Positions 39,682 through 50,267 of a stretch of DNA of 64,000 nucleotides are shown piece after piece. The stretch comes from Tritrichomonas musculus. Its lineage: Eukaryota; Parabasalia; Tritrichomonadida; Tritrichomonadidae. The notes below the pieces were generated by a model. It saw nothing but the letters and a program-made list of their open reading frames with translations. It was not told the DNA's origin and searched no databases. Numbering within the stretch: position 1 is the first letter of the stretch; the number at the start of each line of letters is the position of its first letter. The translations under genes and the position numbers were made by a program. The DNA lies in NCBI GenBank assembly GCA_039105265.1, contig JAPFFF010000002.1, forward strand, positions 8,618,001 through 8,682,000. The letters are read 5' to 3'.

Positions 39682-39999
39682 TCTTCTTCTTCTTCTTCTA
39701 GCCTTTCATGAGATATGCTAATAATAAAATTAACATTTTTCTTTGTTAGTTCTTCTGTAGCTTTTCTTTTTGCTTCGAGAAGACAATCTAATGCTTCTCT
39801 AACATTATTTTTGTCTCTGCCCCTGCCTTGACAAAACAAATCAGTTAGGGATGAAGAAGTTCCCCACACTGCGATTTCTTGTCTTGCATCTTTGGATATT
39901 GATTCTTCATCAGAATTCAACTTTTCAAAAAATTCTTCACTTATCAAAATCATCTGCATATTTATGGCATTCAGCTATCATTCTCTGTATTCTGTTCAT
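39678..39999 (-). pseudogene. Small gene or gene remnant followed directly by poly(A), family unknown
   Basis: A 93-residue frame (39678-39959, MQMILISEEFFEKLNSDEES to SHERLEEEEEE) has a coding look: helical, charged, with an acidic tail. An ATG at 39999 in another frame reads MNRIQRMIAECHKYADDFDK and then stops just where the 93-residue frame takes over. This suggests one shift in a gene of about 107 residues. The stop is followed at once by A48 on the gene strand. I do not recognise the family. Confidence 0.45.
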
Positions 40000-40202
40000 T
40001 TCTTTTATAGAAAGTTTTTTTAAGAAATTATATAAAAAATTGTGAGAATTTAATATGAAAAATTTTTAAAAATTTTAAAACTTTATATAAAAACAATCTA
40101 CAACCTGATGCTGAAAATTGCTTGAAAATCATTCATTCACCATAAATACTTGAATATATATATATTTTATATAAAACTTAATTTTCTAAAGTACAATTAC
40201 TT

Positions 40203-42962
40203 TTATCTTGGCATCTGTGGGTTCAGCAACTGAAGGTTTTCTTTTGCCTTAGCGTGTCCTTTTGATGCAGCCATTTTCAGGTATGCAAAAGCCCTTCCTC
40301 TGTTTTTATTAAAGATTAATAAACCACAACGATACATTGATTCAATGTGACCTTTATTTGCGGCCTTTTCATAATATTTCACGGCCTCATTCAAGTCCAC
40401 ACCAATTCCGTCACCTTTATGCAACATTGCTGCATAATAGAACGTTGAATAAAGGTGATCTTTATCGGCAGCCATTTTGAAATAGGTTGCTGCTTCCTTC
40501 TTATCAACAACGACATTGCTATCGTTACTCAAAACAGCTCCAAATTTAAAGCAGGCATATTTAAACATTGCTTCAACTTCTCCTTTATCAGCTGCAAGTT
40601 TGTAATAACGAGCACTTTCTTCATGGTTTGTTTTAACACCTTCACCTTTTTCAAGCATGATTGCATATTTATGCATTGCTTGAGAATGTCCTCTATCAGC
40701 TGCCAATTTCATGTATCGTGCTGCTTCTTTCTTATCAACAATGACACTTTTTCCATCATTCAATAAAAGACCATAATTGAACATTGCTTTAACGTGCCCT
40801 TTGTCAGCTGCCAGTTTACAATTGTATACAGCTTTATTCAAATCAATTTCAGTTCCATTTTGGCCGAAATAAAATTGTTTATAAAGAAGATAAAACTTTT
40901 CAGCTTCTTCTTTCTGAGCTTTTATTTTTGTTGTTGTTGATGATGGTTTCTTTTCTGATTTCATTTTTTCAATGAATTTGTCAACAGTCAAAACAGAGCC
41001 GTTTTCTTCAAACGTCTTTTTATATTCAGCAACGTAATCAACATAGATCAGAAACCTTTCAACTTCAATTGAATCGGTAAAGTATTCAGGATTTTTTTCA
41101 AGATCTTCAACAATCTCTTCAAAAGTAGGCCTACACAATGGATCCTGAGACCAGCATTTATTAATCAATGCCAGAATAGAGTCAGGAATCGGTATTTTAT
41201 TTTTAGGACGAATTCCTTTCAATACCTTTGAAATTAATTGAGAAGAGTTTCTCACTTTTTCAGCAGACCAAGGAACTTCAGATGAAAACAATTCAAATGC
41301 AATCATTGCGAATGAATAAACGTCACCTGCTGTTGAGTAATCAAACTCTTCAATCACTTCAGGTGCCGAATACAAAGGAGTACCTTTATAGCCTTTTCTT
41401 AATGAATTGTAAAATTTTTCTTTATCGTCAGTTATATTGGTGAATTTGGAAAGGCCAAAATCGCTGACTTTTGGATACAAATAATCATCCAATAGAATAT
41501 TTTCTGGCTTCAAATCACGATGAATTATGTTGTGTGAATGAAGATATGACATCGCTGAAGCAATGCCATATAAAATAATGAGCTTTTGCGTATCATCCCA
41601 GTTGTCACAGGAGTCTCCTCTTCGTTCGCGATCAATGAAATGTGAGAGAGAATTGTTCAGTAAATCAGTGATTATAACTGGCCTAGGTGAACCGTTAAAA
41701 TCGGTTTGACTGAAACCGATAAATTGAACAATCGACGGATGATTCAATCTGGATATAATGTCAACTTCTCTGATCATGTTTCGGACAATATCTTCGCTTG
41801 CGGCCTCATTTAAAAAAAATTTAATAATTTTGACTGCATAAATGGTCGCACTCTTTTTTTCTTTGTAGGAATAGACAAAGGCAGTTGTTCCTTCTCCAAG
41901 CATTCCAACTTGCTCAAGTTGGCTCAAATCGTAGAAATATTTCTTTTCAACGCTCATGAAATTTGGATCTTCGCTTTTACGACGAATAAAATCATCAATG
42001 GTGAGAATTGGTTGCCCTGATTCAAGCGTTATACGGTAATAATAATCAACGTATTCTACATAATTACGATAATGCTCTAAATCAACTTTCTCAGTTATAT
42101 ATTCTGAATTATATTTGAGATCTTCCAAAATTTGGTTAAATGTGGGACGTTCTAAAGGATCTGATGACCAACAACGTTCTATTAACTTTTTATACGAATC
42201 TGGAATGGAGTTTTTGAATATTGGTCGATTTCCTTCCCTAATTAAATTCACAATTTTTACATTGCTTGAAATTGAGCTATATGGCCTGGAATCAGTCATA
42301 ATTGCGTATGCTATCATTGAAAATGAATATATGTCGACAGATTTATTATATTTTTCATTAAAAGATAATTCTGGCGCAGAATAAACATCATTGTTTTTGG
42401 TTTTCATAATTGATGATTTGTATAGATCTTCTTCCTGGTTTTCAACACTTTTTGAAAGCCCAAAGTCGGCAATTTTTGGATAAATTTCATCATCCATGAA
42501 TATTTTAGAGGGCTTTAAATCTCGATGAATAATATTATGAGAGTGTAAATATGACATTGCTGAAGCAATTCCATAAAGGGTGATAAGCTTTCGTGTATCG
42601 TTCCATTTCGGATTTGGAGATTTACCATTTTTTTGATGAATTAAGTCATCAAGAGTACCTTGCTTCATATATTCGGTAATTATTACTGGTTTTGATAACT
42701 GATTAAAATCTTTTACACTAAATCCGATAAATTTAGCAATGGAAGGATGATTAAGTTTTGAAATAATATTAACTTCTCTAGAAATCTTTTTTATTGTTTC
42801 TTTAGCGTTAGTTTCCAAATTTAAAGGCATCATTTGAATTTTGGCTACATAAATTAATCCAGTTTCTTTTTCTTTAACTTGGAAAACTGAGTAAGAATTA
42901 CCATTACCGATTCGATAAAGAAGTTCAAATTTATTGATATCTATAAAAATGCTGTTTTCCAT
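40203..42962 (-). CDS. Double protein kinase (TKL-like) with C-terminal Sel1 repeats (919 aa)
   Basis: Two kinase domains in tandem. Kinase 1 (~12-280) has RIGNGNSYSVFQV, Lys41, HRDLKPSKIF with Asp148 but Lys153 where Asn normally binds Mg2+, ADFG (165-168) and APE. Kinase 2 (~350-640) is complete: GEGTTAFVYS, YAVKII, HRDLKPENILL, SDFGLSK, YSAPEV. From about residue 690 at least six Sel1 units follow (for example AARYMKLAADRGHSQAMHKY), a solenoid for protein binding. The TKL-like YPKI/VxDFGLSK signatures are typical of a large trichomonad family. Kinase 2 is probably the active one and kinase 1 weak or regulatory. The stop overlaps a TAAA box. The substrate and pathway are unknown. It is next to, and on the same strand as, the RCC1/pseudokinase gene. 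Confidence 0.93.
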   Translation of the reverse strand: MENSIFIDINKFELLYRIGNGNSYSVFQVKEKETGLIYVAKIQMMPLNLETNAKETIKKISREVNIISKLNHPSIAKFIGFSVKDFNQLSKPVIITEYMKQGTLDDLIHQKNGKSPNPKWNDTRKLITLYGIASAMSYLHSHNIIHRDLKPSKIFMDDEIYPKIADFGLSKSVENQEEDLYKSSIMKTKNNDVYSAPELSFNEKYNKSVDIYSFSMIAYAIMTDSRPYSSISSNVKIVNLIREGNRPIFKNSIPDSYKKLIERCWSSDPLERPTFNQILEDLKYNSEYITEKVDLEHYRNYVEYVDYYYRITLESGQPILTIDDFIRRKSEDPNFMSVEKKYFYDLSQLEQVGMLGEGTTAFVYSYKEKKSATIYAVKIIKFFLNEAASEDIVRNMIREVDIISRLNHPSIVQFIGFSQTDFNGSPRPVIITDLLNNSLSHFIDRERRGDSCDNWDDTQKLIILYGIASAMSYLHSHNIIHRDLKPENILLDDYLYPKVSDFGLSKFTNITDDKEKFYNSLRKGYKGTPLYSAPEVIEEFDYSTAGDVYSFAMIAFELFSSEVPWSAEKVRNSSQLISKVLKGIRPKNKIPIPDSILALINKCWSQDPLCRPTFEEIVEDLEKNPEYFTDSIEVERFLIYVDYVAEYKKTFEENGSVLTVDKFIEKMKSEKKPSSTTTKIKAQKEEAEKFYLLYKQFYFGQNGTEIDLNKAVYNCKLAADKGHVKAMFNYGLLLNDGKSVIVDKKEAARYMKLAADRGHSQAMHKYAIMLEKGEGVKTNHEESARYYKLAADKGEVEAMFKYACFKFGAVLSNDSNVVVDKKEAATYFKMAADKDHLYSTFYYAAMLHKGDGIGVDLNEAVKYYEKAANKGHIESMYRCGLLIFNKNRGRAFAYLKMAASKGHAKAKENLQLLNPQMPR

Positions 42963-43161
42963 TATAAAATCAATTCTATTCTGAAGCCAGAGACCAAATA
43001 GAATTCAAATATTTGAGCATTGTAAAAAAAAAAATTGAGGAGTTATTTTATAAAAAAATTAACTATTTTCTATTTCAATATCTTGAAGAATTAATTATTT
43101 TTTTAAAAAATTTTATTTAAATATTACTTATAAAATAAAGTATATTTACTAATATTTTAAA

Positions 43162-45825
43162 TTATTCTTTCTCGAGGAAACTATTATATTCTTTTATAAA
43201 TTGATGAACTTGATTAACTTCATCTTCGGTAAGTTCAACTATTTGGTAGTTATTTTTTTCAAATTCATTAATAATACTCTTAAAGCTTGGTCTTGTAGTA
43301 GGATCAGTGCTCCAACATGCTCTAATTAAATTACATGAAAACTGATTTAATCCGGATGGAATATTTTTTGGCATAACTGCGATTTTTGGCATTTTACCAC
43401 AAATTATGAAATATATCAAAACACCAAAAGAATAAACATCAACCTTTTCATCATATTCTTCTTCATTTACAATTTCTGGCGCCAAAAAAATTTGAGAGAA
43501 ACTTTGAGAACAATCAAAATCCGTTATTTTAATCAAGTTATCGTTTCCGATCATAATTTTAGAAGGGGTCAAATTTACTCTAATCAAGCCTTGTTTGTGT
43601 ACGTATTTAATTCCTTCAGCAATTTGATAAATGAACTTTACAACGTCGACTTTTGAAAGACTAAAATTGCAAACAACTTTTTCAATGTCTGTTTGACATT
43701 TCTCAATCAAAACAGATGGTGAAGTTGCTTCTGTTTCTTCTTCACTCACATAAATTCCACATGTTCGAATGACATTTGGATGGTCTAAATCACACAACTT
43801 TTCGTATTCTGAAAAACTGCTCTCTTTCAATATAAAACTCACATCATTCACGCTAAAGCAAATGTCTTCATTATTAATTATTCTATGATTAAGAAGTATG
43901 ACATCTTTTGATTTGCTTGTTTTATCCAGCATTTGAGAGAAATGAAGTTTTGCGTTTTCTTTGCTTAATAAAGAAATCTTCTCTTTCAAATAATTAATTT
44001 CTTCTTGCTGCTGATTTTGTTGATTCTCTTCTTCTTTCTTTGGTTTTGAATCAACTTTTTGAATTTGATTTAGATTTTGAATTTGTTTTGTTCTTATTTC
44101 GTCATTCAATTTGACGATTTCTCTTGCTTGTCTTGAGTTTGTTTCTTTAAGTTGAAAGAGATCACTTTCATATTTAATTATTTCTTTTTTCAATTGAGAA
44201 CTTCCTGTTTCTTTCTGTTGAATTTCGTCTTCCAATTGGGTGATTTTTAATTGCTGACGTGAATTCTCTTCTTTCAATAGATTTATTTGACTTTGCTGAG
44301 TTTGGAACTCAATTTCAAAATGTGCATTCTTTTCTTGCTGGCTTGAGATTTCTTCTTTTAATTTGGAAATGAAATCTCTATAGCGAGTTATCTTTGACTT
44401 GAGTATAGAGACGTCGCTTTCGTATTGGGTCATTTCTGTTTTTCTTGCCAAGCTTTCTTCTCTTAATTGCAAAATTTTTGTTGTTAGACTTCTATTTTCA
44501 TCCTTCAATTTTGAGATTTCCTTGTTTTCGCTTTTCAGTTTTGTAATCTCCAAGTTTTTAAGATTGTCTTCTTTGATTAACCGCCGAATTTCATTCTCTT
44601 GTGATTCAATTTTTTTCAATTGAATTTTAATTTCTTCTTTCAATTTTGAATTCTCTTCAATTATCTCCTCCATCCACTCACCGCCTACTCCTCTTCCAAA
44701 GAGTGCCTTTGGATCGTCCTTGAGTTGGATGTTTGGCGTGTTTTGTGGCGGCTGACAATCAACGAAAACAGCAGACACGTTATTGCCAGCAATACAGAAA
44801 GAAGCGCCACTTTTTATAACAGTTTCAACAGGCGAATAAATGTATTTCTTACTCGGCCTCGTTTTGAGGAGCAATTGACCACAACCGTTAATTCCACATG
44901 CCAAGACTTTCCCTTCGGATGTTATGAAAAGCGAATGAAAACAACCGGCAGAAGCCGATACAATCTTATGCTTATTTAGCGCCAAAATTTGAATGAACTT
45001 TGACGATAAAGTTCTCTGCTTGCCAAATCCAAGTTGGCCCCATTCGTTCGATCCTAGTCCGAAAACTCGGCCATCTTTGCATACAGCGAGACAATTCTCC
45101 ATCGTGCCCGAAACTTGGATGACTTCTTCATTCGCCAACTCATTCACAGGCGTAAATTCAAGAGTTGTCACTTTTCCTGATTCATAGGCTTCAAGTGATG
45201 ATCCAAAAACTCGTCCTAGTGAGTCAACTGCAATGACATACGAGCTGCAGCACGCTACGCTGACAGCTTTTTGACCACTAGGCAAAATTGACGGTTGAAT
45301 TGAATTATGAGGTGATGTGAAAACCGATTTTGTGATGATAAATATTTGACCTTCAGAATCAATTGCAGCTGACGTTTTCCAACCCCCAAAAAGTGAAATT
45401 GGGTTGTGACCATTTATGTCCACAAAAAGTGGCATGCCTAAATTCTCATTTTCAGAAACATAGGCAAGCTGATTGTTTCTTCGTGATTCACTCGAAAAAA
45501 GATATAATGTGTAATCATGACCACACACTGCTGAGATTAGTTGGCACTTTCTGTTTTCGTTGTCAAGAAGATTAATTGACTGAATATCTTTGTGGATTTG
45601 TTTATTGATTGTTCCAATAATTTGACCATTTTCATTGGATCCAATTGCAAATCCTCTACCATCTTTCGTGATCCATACTGCGTGATTATCAAATACTGAA
45701 TAAGATTGCAGTGAAGTAATATTAAGAGATGAATTTAAGGGAGGGCTTACACACGGTTCATAATTAATTTCCTTACTCAATTCTTTGCCAAGGCTGAAGT
45801 ATTTGTTGTTTCCACCGATTATCAT
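43162..45825 (-). CDS. RCC1-repeat, coiled-coil, pseudokinase protein (887 aa)
   Basis: Residues ~1-360 form RCC1-type repeats (GRGFAIGSNENGQ, GRVFGLGSNEWGQLGFGKQ, GKVLACGINGCGQLL), normally a seven-bladed propeller for protein binding. Residues ~375-620 are a long coiled coil rich in Lys, Glu, Gln and Leu. The C-terminal ~250 residues have a kinase fold (FILKESS Lys kept, LDHPNVIRTCGIY, YSFGVLIYFII, CWSTDPTTRPSF). However, HRDLKPSN is replaced by RVNLTPSK, removing the catalytic Asp and Mg-binding Asn, and DFG is DFD. It is thus a predicted pseudokinase, a scaffold rather than an enzyme. A partial, rearranged copy of its 5' part lies at 50796-51157. Confidence 0.92.
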   Translation of the reverse strand: MIIGGNNKYFSLGKELSKEINYEPCVSPPLNSSLNITSLQSYSVFDNHAVWITKDGRGFAIGSNENGQIIGTINKQIHKDIQSINLLDNENRKCQLISAVCGHDYTLYLFSSESRRNNQLAYVSENENLGMPLFVDINGHNPISLFGGWKTSAAIDSEGQIFIITKSVFTSPHNSIQPSILPSGQKAVSVACCSSYVIAVDSLGRVFGSSLEAYESGKVTTLEFTPVNELANEEVIQVSGTMENCLAVCKDGRVFGLGSNEWGQLGFGKQRTLSSKFIQILALNKHKIVSASAGCFHSLFITSEGKVLACGINGCGQLLLKTRPSKKYIYSPVETVIKSGASFCIAGNNVSAVFVDCQPPQNTPNIQLKDDPKALFGRGVGGEWMEEIIEENSKLKEEIKIQLKKIESQENEIRRLIKEDNLKNLEITKLKSENKEISKLKDENRSLTTKILQLREESLARKTEMTQYESDVSILKSKITRYRDFISKLKEEISSQQEKNAHFEIEFQTQQSQINLLKEENSRQQLKITQLEDEIQQKETGSSQLKKEIIKYESDLFQLKETNSRQAREIVKLNDEIRTKQIQNLNQIQKVDSKPKKEEENQQNQQQEEINYLKEKISLLSKENAKLHFSQMLDKTSKSKDVILLNHRIINNEDICFSVNDVSFILKESSFSEYEKLCDLDHPNVIRTCGIYVSEEETEATSPSVLIEKCQTDIEKVVCNFSLSKVDVVKFIYQIAEGIKYVHKQGLIRVNLTPSKIMIGNDNLIKITDFDCSQSFSQIFLAPEIVNEEEYDEKVDVYSFGVLIYFIICGKMPKIAVMPKNIPSGLNQFSCNLIRACWSTDPTTRPSFKSIINEFEKNNYQIVELTEDEVNQVHQFIKEYNSFLEKE

Positions 45826-46323
45826 TAAATATTTTAAAAAAAATTCACTTAAAATTGGCCATTAGGTGAAATATATAAACTTTTTTAAATGAGTTAAAAT
45901 GTTGCGAATAAATGAAAATGGACTAAACTCAATCGTTTTTTGTATTTAAACATATAACTTAATTTATTTATTCGAATATATTCAAATAGTAAATAATATT
46001 TTTTATTCTTTCTCAGATATTACATGCCATACAGTTTACTCTAATTAGTATATTAAATTCTTATCAATAATCTCACAATTTCTTTTGTTTTTAAGTTCAT
46101 GAAACATTGTGAAATTTTGAATATTCAGGTTTTTGTAAAAAAAGTTCATCAACAAAAAAAAGTTCTTTTGTTAATTGAAGTTAATAATTGTTTTGCTTTA
46201 TAATTGAGACAAAATTGAAAAATTGTGCATGAAAAAATTGATTATATGCTCTGAAAAACAAAGCATAATTGTATTTGGTCAAATTGAGTTAATTTTTTTT
46301 TAAAGGATGATCGACAAATAATA
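45826..46323. other. Shared upstream region of two divergent genes
   Basis: About 0.5 kb AT-rich region between the RCC1/pseudokinase start and the ankyrin-type gene start. Segments of it (46243-46261 and 46268-46323) recur, one inverted, at 51186-51352. No perfect initiator box near either start. Confidence 0.6.
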
Positions 46324-48643
46324 ATGTATTTCTCGAGAGCTCAATTTGTTTCATTATTAAACATATATTGTTTTTTCAGCAAAGAGCAGATTATAACTTT
46401 TTATCTCGAAGATATAAAAAGGTTTTTCTCTCAATCAGAAATATTTCAAATATTTTGTAGAAACATGAGAATTCTCCTCTTCTTTTTTGTAGCCAAAATT
46501 CTTATTCCAGATAAGAAAATGTATGACTTTTTCCGTAAACAAAGTATTCAAAGATTGGATGAAAAAAATATATATCGAAATGCATATTTACAGTATTTTT
46601 ATATTGAATTCAAATCATTTATTGATGAAGAAGTAGCTTATATTGAGCAAATATATGATTTCCTAGAAAATAGGCCAGGAAGAGTTAATATTCCATTTTT
46701 CAAAAGAAAGCAAAGAAACTTTGCAGGAGAAGCTGTATCAAAAAACCTTGAATTATTCAAGACAAAACGACGAATTGGAGAAATTGATTTTCATCTAAGC
46801 GAAATAATACGTAATGATTTATTAAATGACTTTATTAAATTTGTAAATAAAGGCAAATCATCTCATTCAATGCAAATAAAAACTTCAATATATGAAACAA
46901 ATCCATTTTTACTGACAAACAAATCGCATTCAATAATTGAGTATGTAGCATTTATTAGTTCAATTCAAATATTCAAATATCTACTAACTTGCAATGTTGA
47001 GTTACACCCATCATTATGGGTATATGCAATACATGGTCAAAATTATGAGTTGATTCATCTTCTTGAAGAAAAAAATGTTCCTATTGATGATACAACATAT
47101 GGACAAGTTATCAAAGAAACTCAAAAAAGCCATTGTTATGATATTACTACATATATTTTAAATAAGTATGAGAAACAATTATATTTTTCAGTCACAGAAG
47201 AGAGTTTAAAATATTATAATTTTGTTTCTTTGGAAGACCGAATTGATGATTTATTGATTAACGTTGAAAATAATATATTTGATTTATGCAAATATGATTA
47301 TATTCAGCTTGTTAGCATTCTTATAAAAAATAAAGACATATACATAAATAAGATAAATCAAAGAGAATTGCTATCAGAGAATAATGATCTCGAAGAAGAA
47401 GACGAAGATATATATGCCTGAGGGGTTGGCATATACGTTGATGACGATCAAGAAAATACTAACATACAAGAATTCTCATTATTGTATTTAGCTACAGAAA
47501 AATAAAATGATGAAATATGTCAAATTTTATTAGCAGAACCAGATATTGACTTAAACGTTTTTTATTCAACAAAAGGAAAGAAAAGCAAATTTCAAAAAAC
47601 TGTGTTGCATTTGGCAGTTGAAAATGCTAGCATTGATATTGATAAATCTTTATTATCAAAAAATAATATCGATATTAATATCAAAGAAGTATCTAATGAA
47701 GATGATGTTAAAATAGAAAAAACAGCATTGATTATTGCATTTGAAAAAAAGATTTATAAAATTACTTATGAAATCGATGAAGACGATTATGTTCTAAATA
47801 AAAAAGGAATGACAGCTCTATTTCTTGCTGTTACGCAAAAGAATCCCAAAATCGTCAAATTATTATTATCAAGAGATGATATCGATGTCAACTCTAAATA
47901 TAAAAAAATTACTTATGAAACTGATGAAAAAGGTGAATTTTCAATTGAAAAAAAGCATTGCGAGAAAACAGCATTACATAAAGCTTTTAAAGAAAAAGAT
48001 ATTGAAATAGTGAAACTTCTTTTATCAAAAAGTGATATCGATGTTAATTGTTTTGCACATTTCATAAATGAAGATCCTGATTACTTAAGAGATGAAACAA
48101 TAGAATACAATAAAACTCCCTTATATATAGCTGTTTCCGTTGAATGCCCTGAAATCATTGAACTTTTTCATTAGAAAAATATACTAATAAAGTTGAAGAA
48201 GAAGAAGGAAAAATAGAATAATTATGATTCATTTTACAGCTTTACATTTGGCTGTATATTTGCAAGAACTTGCCATTATTGAAATTTTTTTGAAGAACAA
48301 ATCGATTAATATTAATGTTGAAAATCATAATGGACTAAAACCTATTGATCTAGCTGATGATGATGATGATAAAAAATTAAAGAATTATTTAACAAATACG
48401 GCACGAAATTATGATTTATGCCACTTTTGGTCTACTTTATCATATTTTAATGACACCATATTTTTAACAAAAAAATACTCTTCCTTGAATTTTTTAAAAA
48501 TTCATTTTGAATTTTTATTTTTCATGCTATATCTGATCATAATTTTAATTGACAGAAATTTTACTCATGGTGATATTTTTATCATATTGAAAATTTTCTT
48601 TATTTGCCGCATTTTGATTGATCCTTTGATTTGGTCTTTTTGA
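46324..48643 (+). pseudogene. DUF3447/ankyrin-repeat protein gene with a few breaks
   Basis: The first open part (46324-47421, 365 residues) is the trichomonad DUF3447 N-terminal block (FKYLLTCNVELHPSLWVYAI followed by HGQNYELIHLLEEKNV). A TGA at 47419 and a TAA near 47503 interrupt, yet the same frame continues to 48174 with ankyrin units (TALFLAVTQKNPKIVKLLLS, TALHKAFKEKDIEIVKLLLS). A further shift leads to 48224-48643 (TALHLAVYLQELAIIEIFLK), ending with a hydrophobic, possibly membrane-spanning tail. A shortened 365-residue product is possible. Intact relatives form very large families that bind proteins through the ankyrin solenoid. Confidence 0.8.
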
Positions 48644-48741
48644 AAAAACGTACTCACAATTATTACATTTTCTACCTCAGGATTTCAAATAAAAAAAAAA
48701 AGAGAGAATCCTTCAGAGGAATGTCAAATTAGCATATGAAG

Positions 48742-48763
48742 AAAAAAAAAAAAAAAAAAAAAA
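48742..48763. repeat. Poly(A) run of 22
   Basis: A pure A run between the convergent 3' ends of the ankyrin-type and secreted-protein genes. Confidence 0.9.
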
Positions 48764-48884
48764 TCAATGAACAAAATTTTTTATTCGTTGCTCAATAATA
48801 TTAAAGCTGAAAGTTCAAAAAGTAGTCGCCATTAACTCATAGTTTTATTTGAACAATTGTTTTTGATACACACTTTATTATATT

Positions 48885-49967
48885 TTATAAATCACGAAGA
48901 GAAGACATACAAATTTTTGGAATATCAGAATTAGAAATATTTATTTTCGCTGTCGAGAATGGATCATCAACAGTTACAGTTTTAGCAACCGCAAAAATTT
49001 CGCACTTCCTATACATGACATAAAAAGTAACATTGAAAGGAAAATTCCTTGAAATCGCAATTTCAGAGTCATGTCTGAAAAGCTTTGGCGATGCCTCTTC
49101 GTTGCTTACTTGGCACTTTACTCTCGCTGACCATGGCATATCAGATGAGATTGAAACAAAAGCAGAAAAAGAATAGCACTTTTTAGGAATGTCGTACATT
49201 GACAGCTTGAGTGTATAATTGCGTGGCATGATTGGTTTGGGATAGTGTTTAAAAAGAACAGATTCGCATGTCTTATATGTAATATATAATTTGGTTTCAA
49301 AAGGAAGCATTTGATAAGTGGCATTGTATTTATCTAGTTTTTGTTTACCGTGGCCGAAATCGGCTTCGATTGTAGCATTCGAAAGAAGAAAAGGTGATGA
49401 AGTTATTTCAAACGAAAAAGGTGGTTGTGAGCAAAAATCTTTTATTTCTTGTTGAAAATAGTTATAATAAGCACGATTTATGGCAATATTTGTTTGGTTG
49501 CTATATTTATCCTTGTAACCACTATAATAATAATTATTCAATAAAGGCAAACTTAAAGAGGTTTTGTCTGAAGGTTGGAAATCTCGTTCACATTTAAATT
49601 GGAAATTTTTGTAAAGAAAATCGCAATCATTTGAAATCTGTCCTGAATAATTAGATATATTAATTGTATAAAATGAAATATTAGTTGTAAAATACATTTC
49701 GATTTTGGCGCTATTGTTAAAAGAGAAGAAACTATAAAAATATTTTTTATAATCAATATACCTTGGAGATAGAAAAGCATCAGGAATAGATATTTTTAAA
49801 TAAGATAATCCCCAGTTAACCATCATTAATCCTTGGCCTTTTTCTAGAAATATTGTTTTCGGACTTTCATCCGCAATAAAAAATGAGAAATTGCCAATTG
49901 AAATACTATGAGATATAAATAAAAAAGCAAGAAGCATAGGAATACAAATCACTTTTTGAATAGTCAT
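48885..49967 (-). CDS. Secreted two-repeat protein of unknown function (360 aa)
   Basis: Starts with a classical signal peptide (MTIQKVICIPMLLAFLFISH). No other membrane segment is seen, so it should be secreted or luminal. The mature part is rich in Tyr, Phe, Ser and Asn with about ten N-x-S/T sites. The C-terminal half holds two diverged copies of a ~80-90 residue unit: PFETKLYITYKTCESVLFKH with SMYDIPKKC, and PFNVTFYVMYRKCEIFAVAK with SNSDIPKIC. Each unit has two Cys that could pair, and the predicted strands suggest a beta-sandwich. I do not recognise the family. The stop codon overlaps a TAAA signal. Confidence 0.85.
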   Translation of the reverse strand: MTIQKVICIPMLLAFLFISHSISIGNFSFFIADESPKTIFLEKGQGLMMVNWGLSYLKISIPDAFLSPRYIDYKKYFYSFFSFNNSAKIEMYFTTNISFYTINISNYSGQISNDCDFLYKNFQFKCERDFQPSDKTSLSLPLLNNYYYSGYKDKYSNQTNIAINRAYYNYFQQEIKDFCSQPPFSFEITSSPFLLSNATIEADFGHGKQKLDKYNATYQMLPFETKLYITYKTCESVLFKHYPKPIMPRNYTLKLSMYDIPKKCYSFSAFVSISSDMPWSARVKCQVSNEEASPKLFRHDSEIAISRNFPFNVTFYVMYRKCEIFAVAKTVTVDDPFSTAKINISNSDIPKICMSSLRDL

Positions 49968-49987
49968 TCAAAAAGTTCTTATATAAA

Positions 49988-49992
49988 AATGA
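49988..49992 (-). promoter_or_regulatory. Possible Inr of the secreted-protein gene
   Basis: TCATT on the minus strand fits the initiator consensus and would give a 23-base leader. It is the weakest of the sites listed because such pentamers are frequent in AT-rich DNA. Confidence 0.4.
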
Positions 49993-50267
49993 TTATAATT
50001 ATCTTGAAAAATTCTTATTTAAAATGTATTTTTCACCTAATAATAAAAAGAAAATATAATATATATTTTTAACTTAAGAATATTTAAAAAAGCTAACAGT
50101 ATTTTTGAATTAATTCAATATTATTCCAAAAAATATCAAAAATTTGGAATTGAATTAAATTTTATTTGAGTATAATCAGTTTTATTATAATAAGTGATCA
50201 AGAAATGAAGTTTCCAAGATCCCCAAAAAATATTTAAAGAAAATTGAAGAAAAAGACATATTGACCT
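49993..50267. other. Intergenic, AT-rich
   Basis: No gene or repeat supported. Confidence 0.5.

Noticed and set aside
40455-40766. Plus-strand frames opposite the kinase and RCC1 genes
   Set aside because: Antisense shadows of strong coding frames without motifs of their own.
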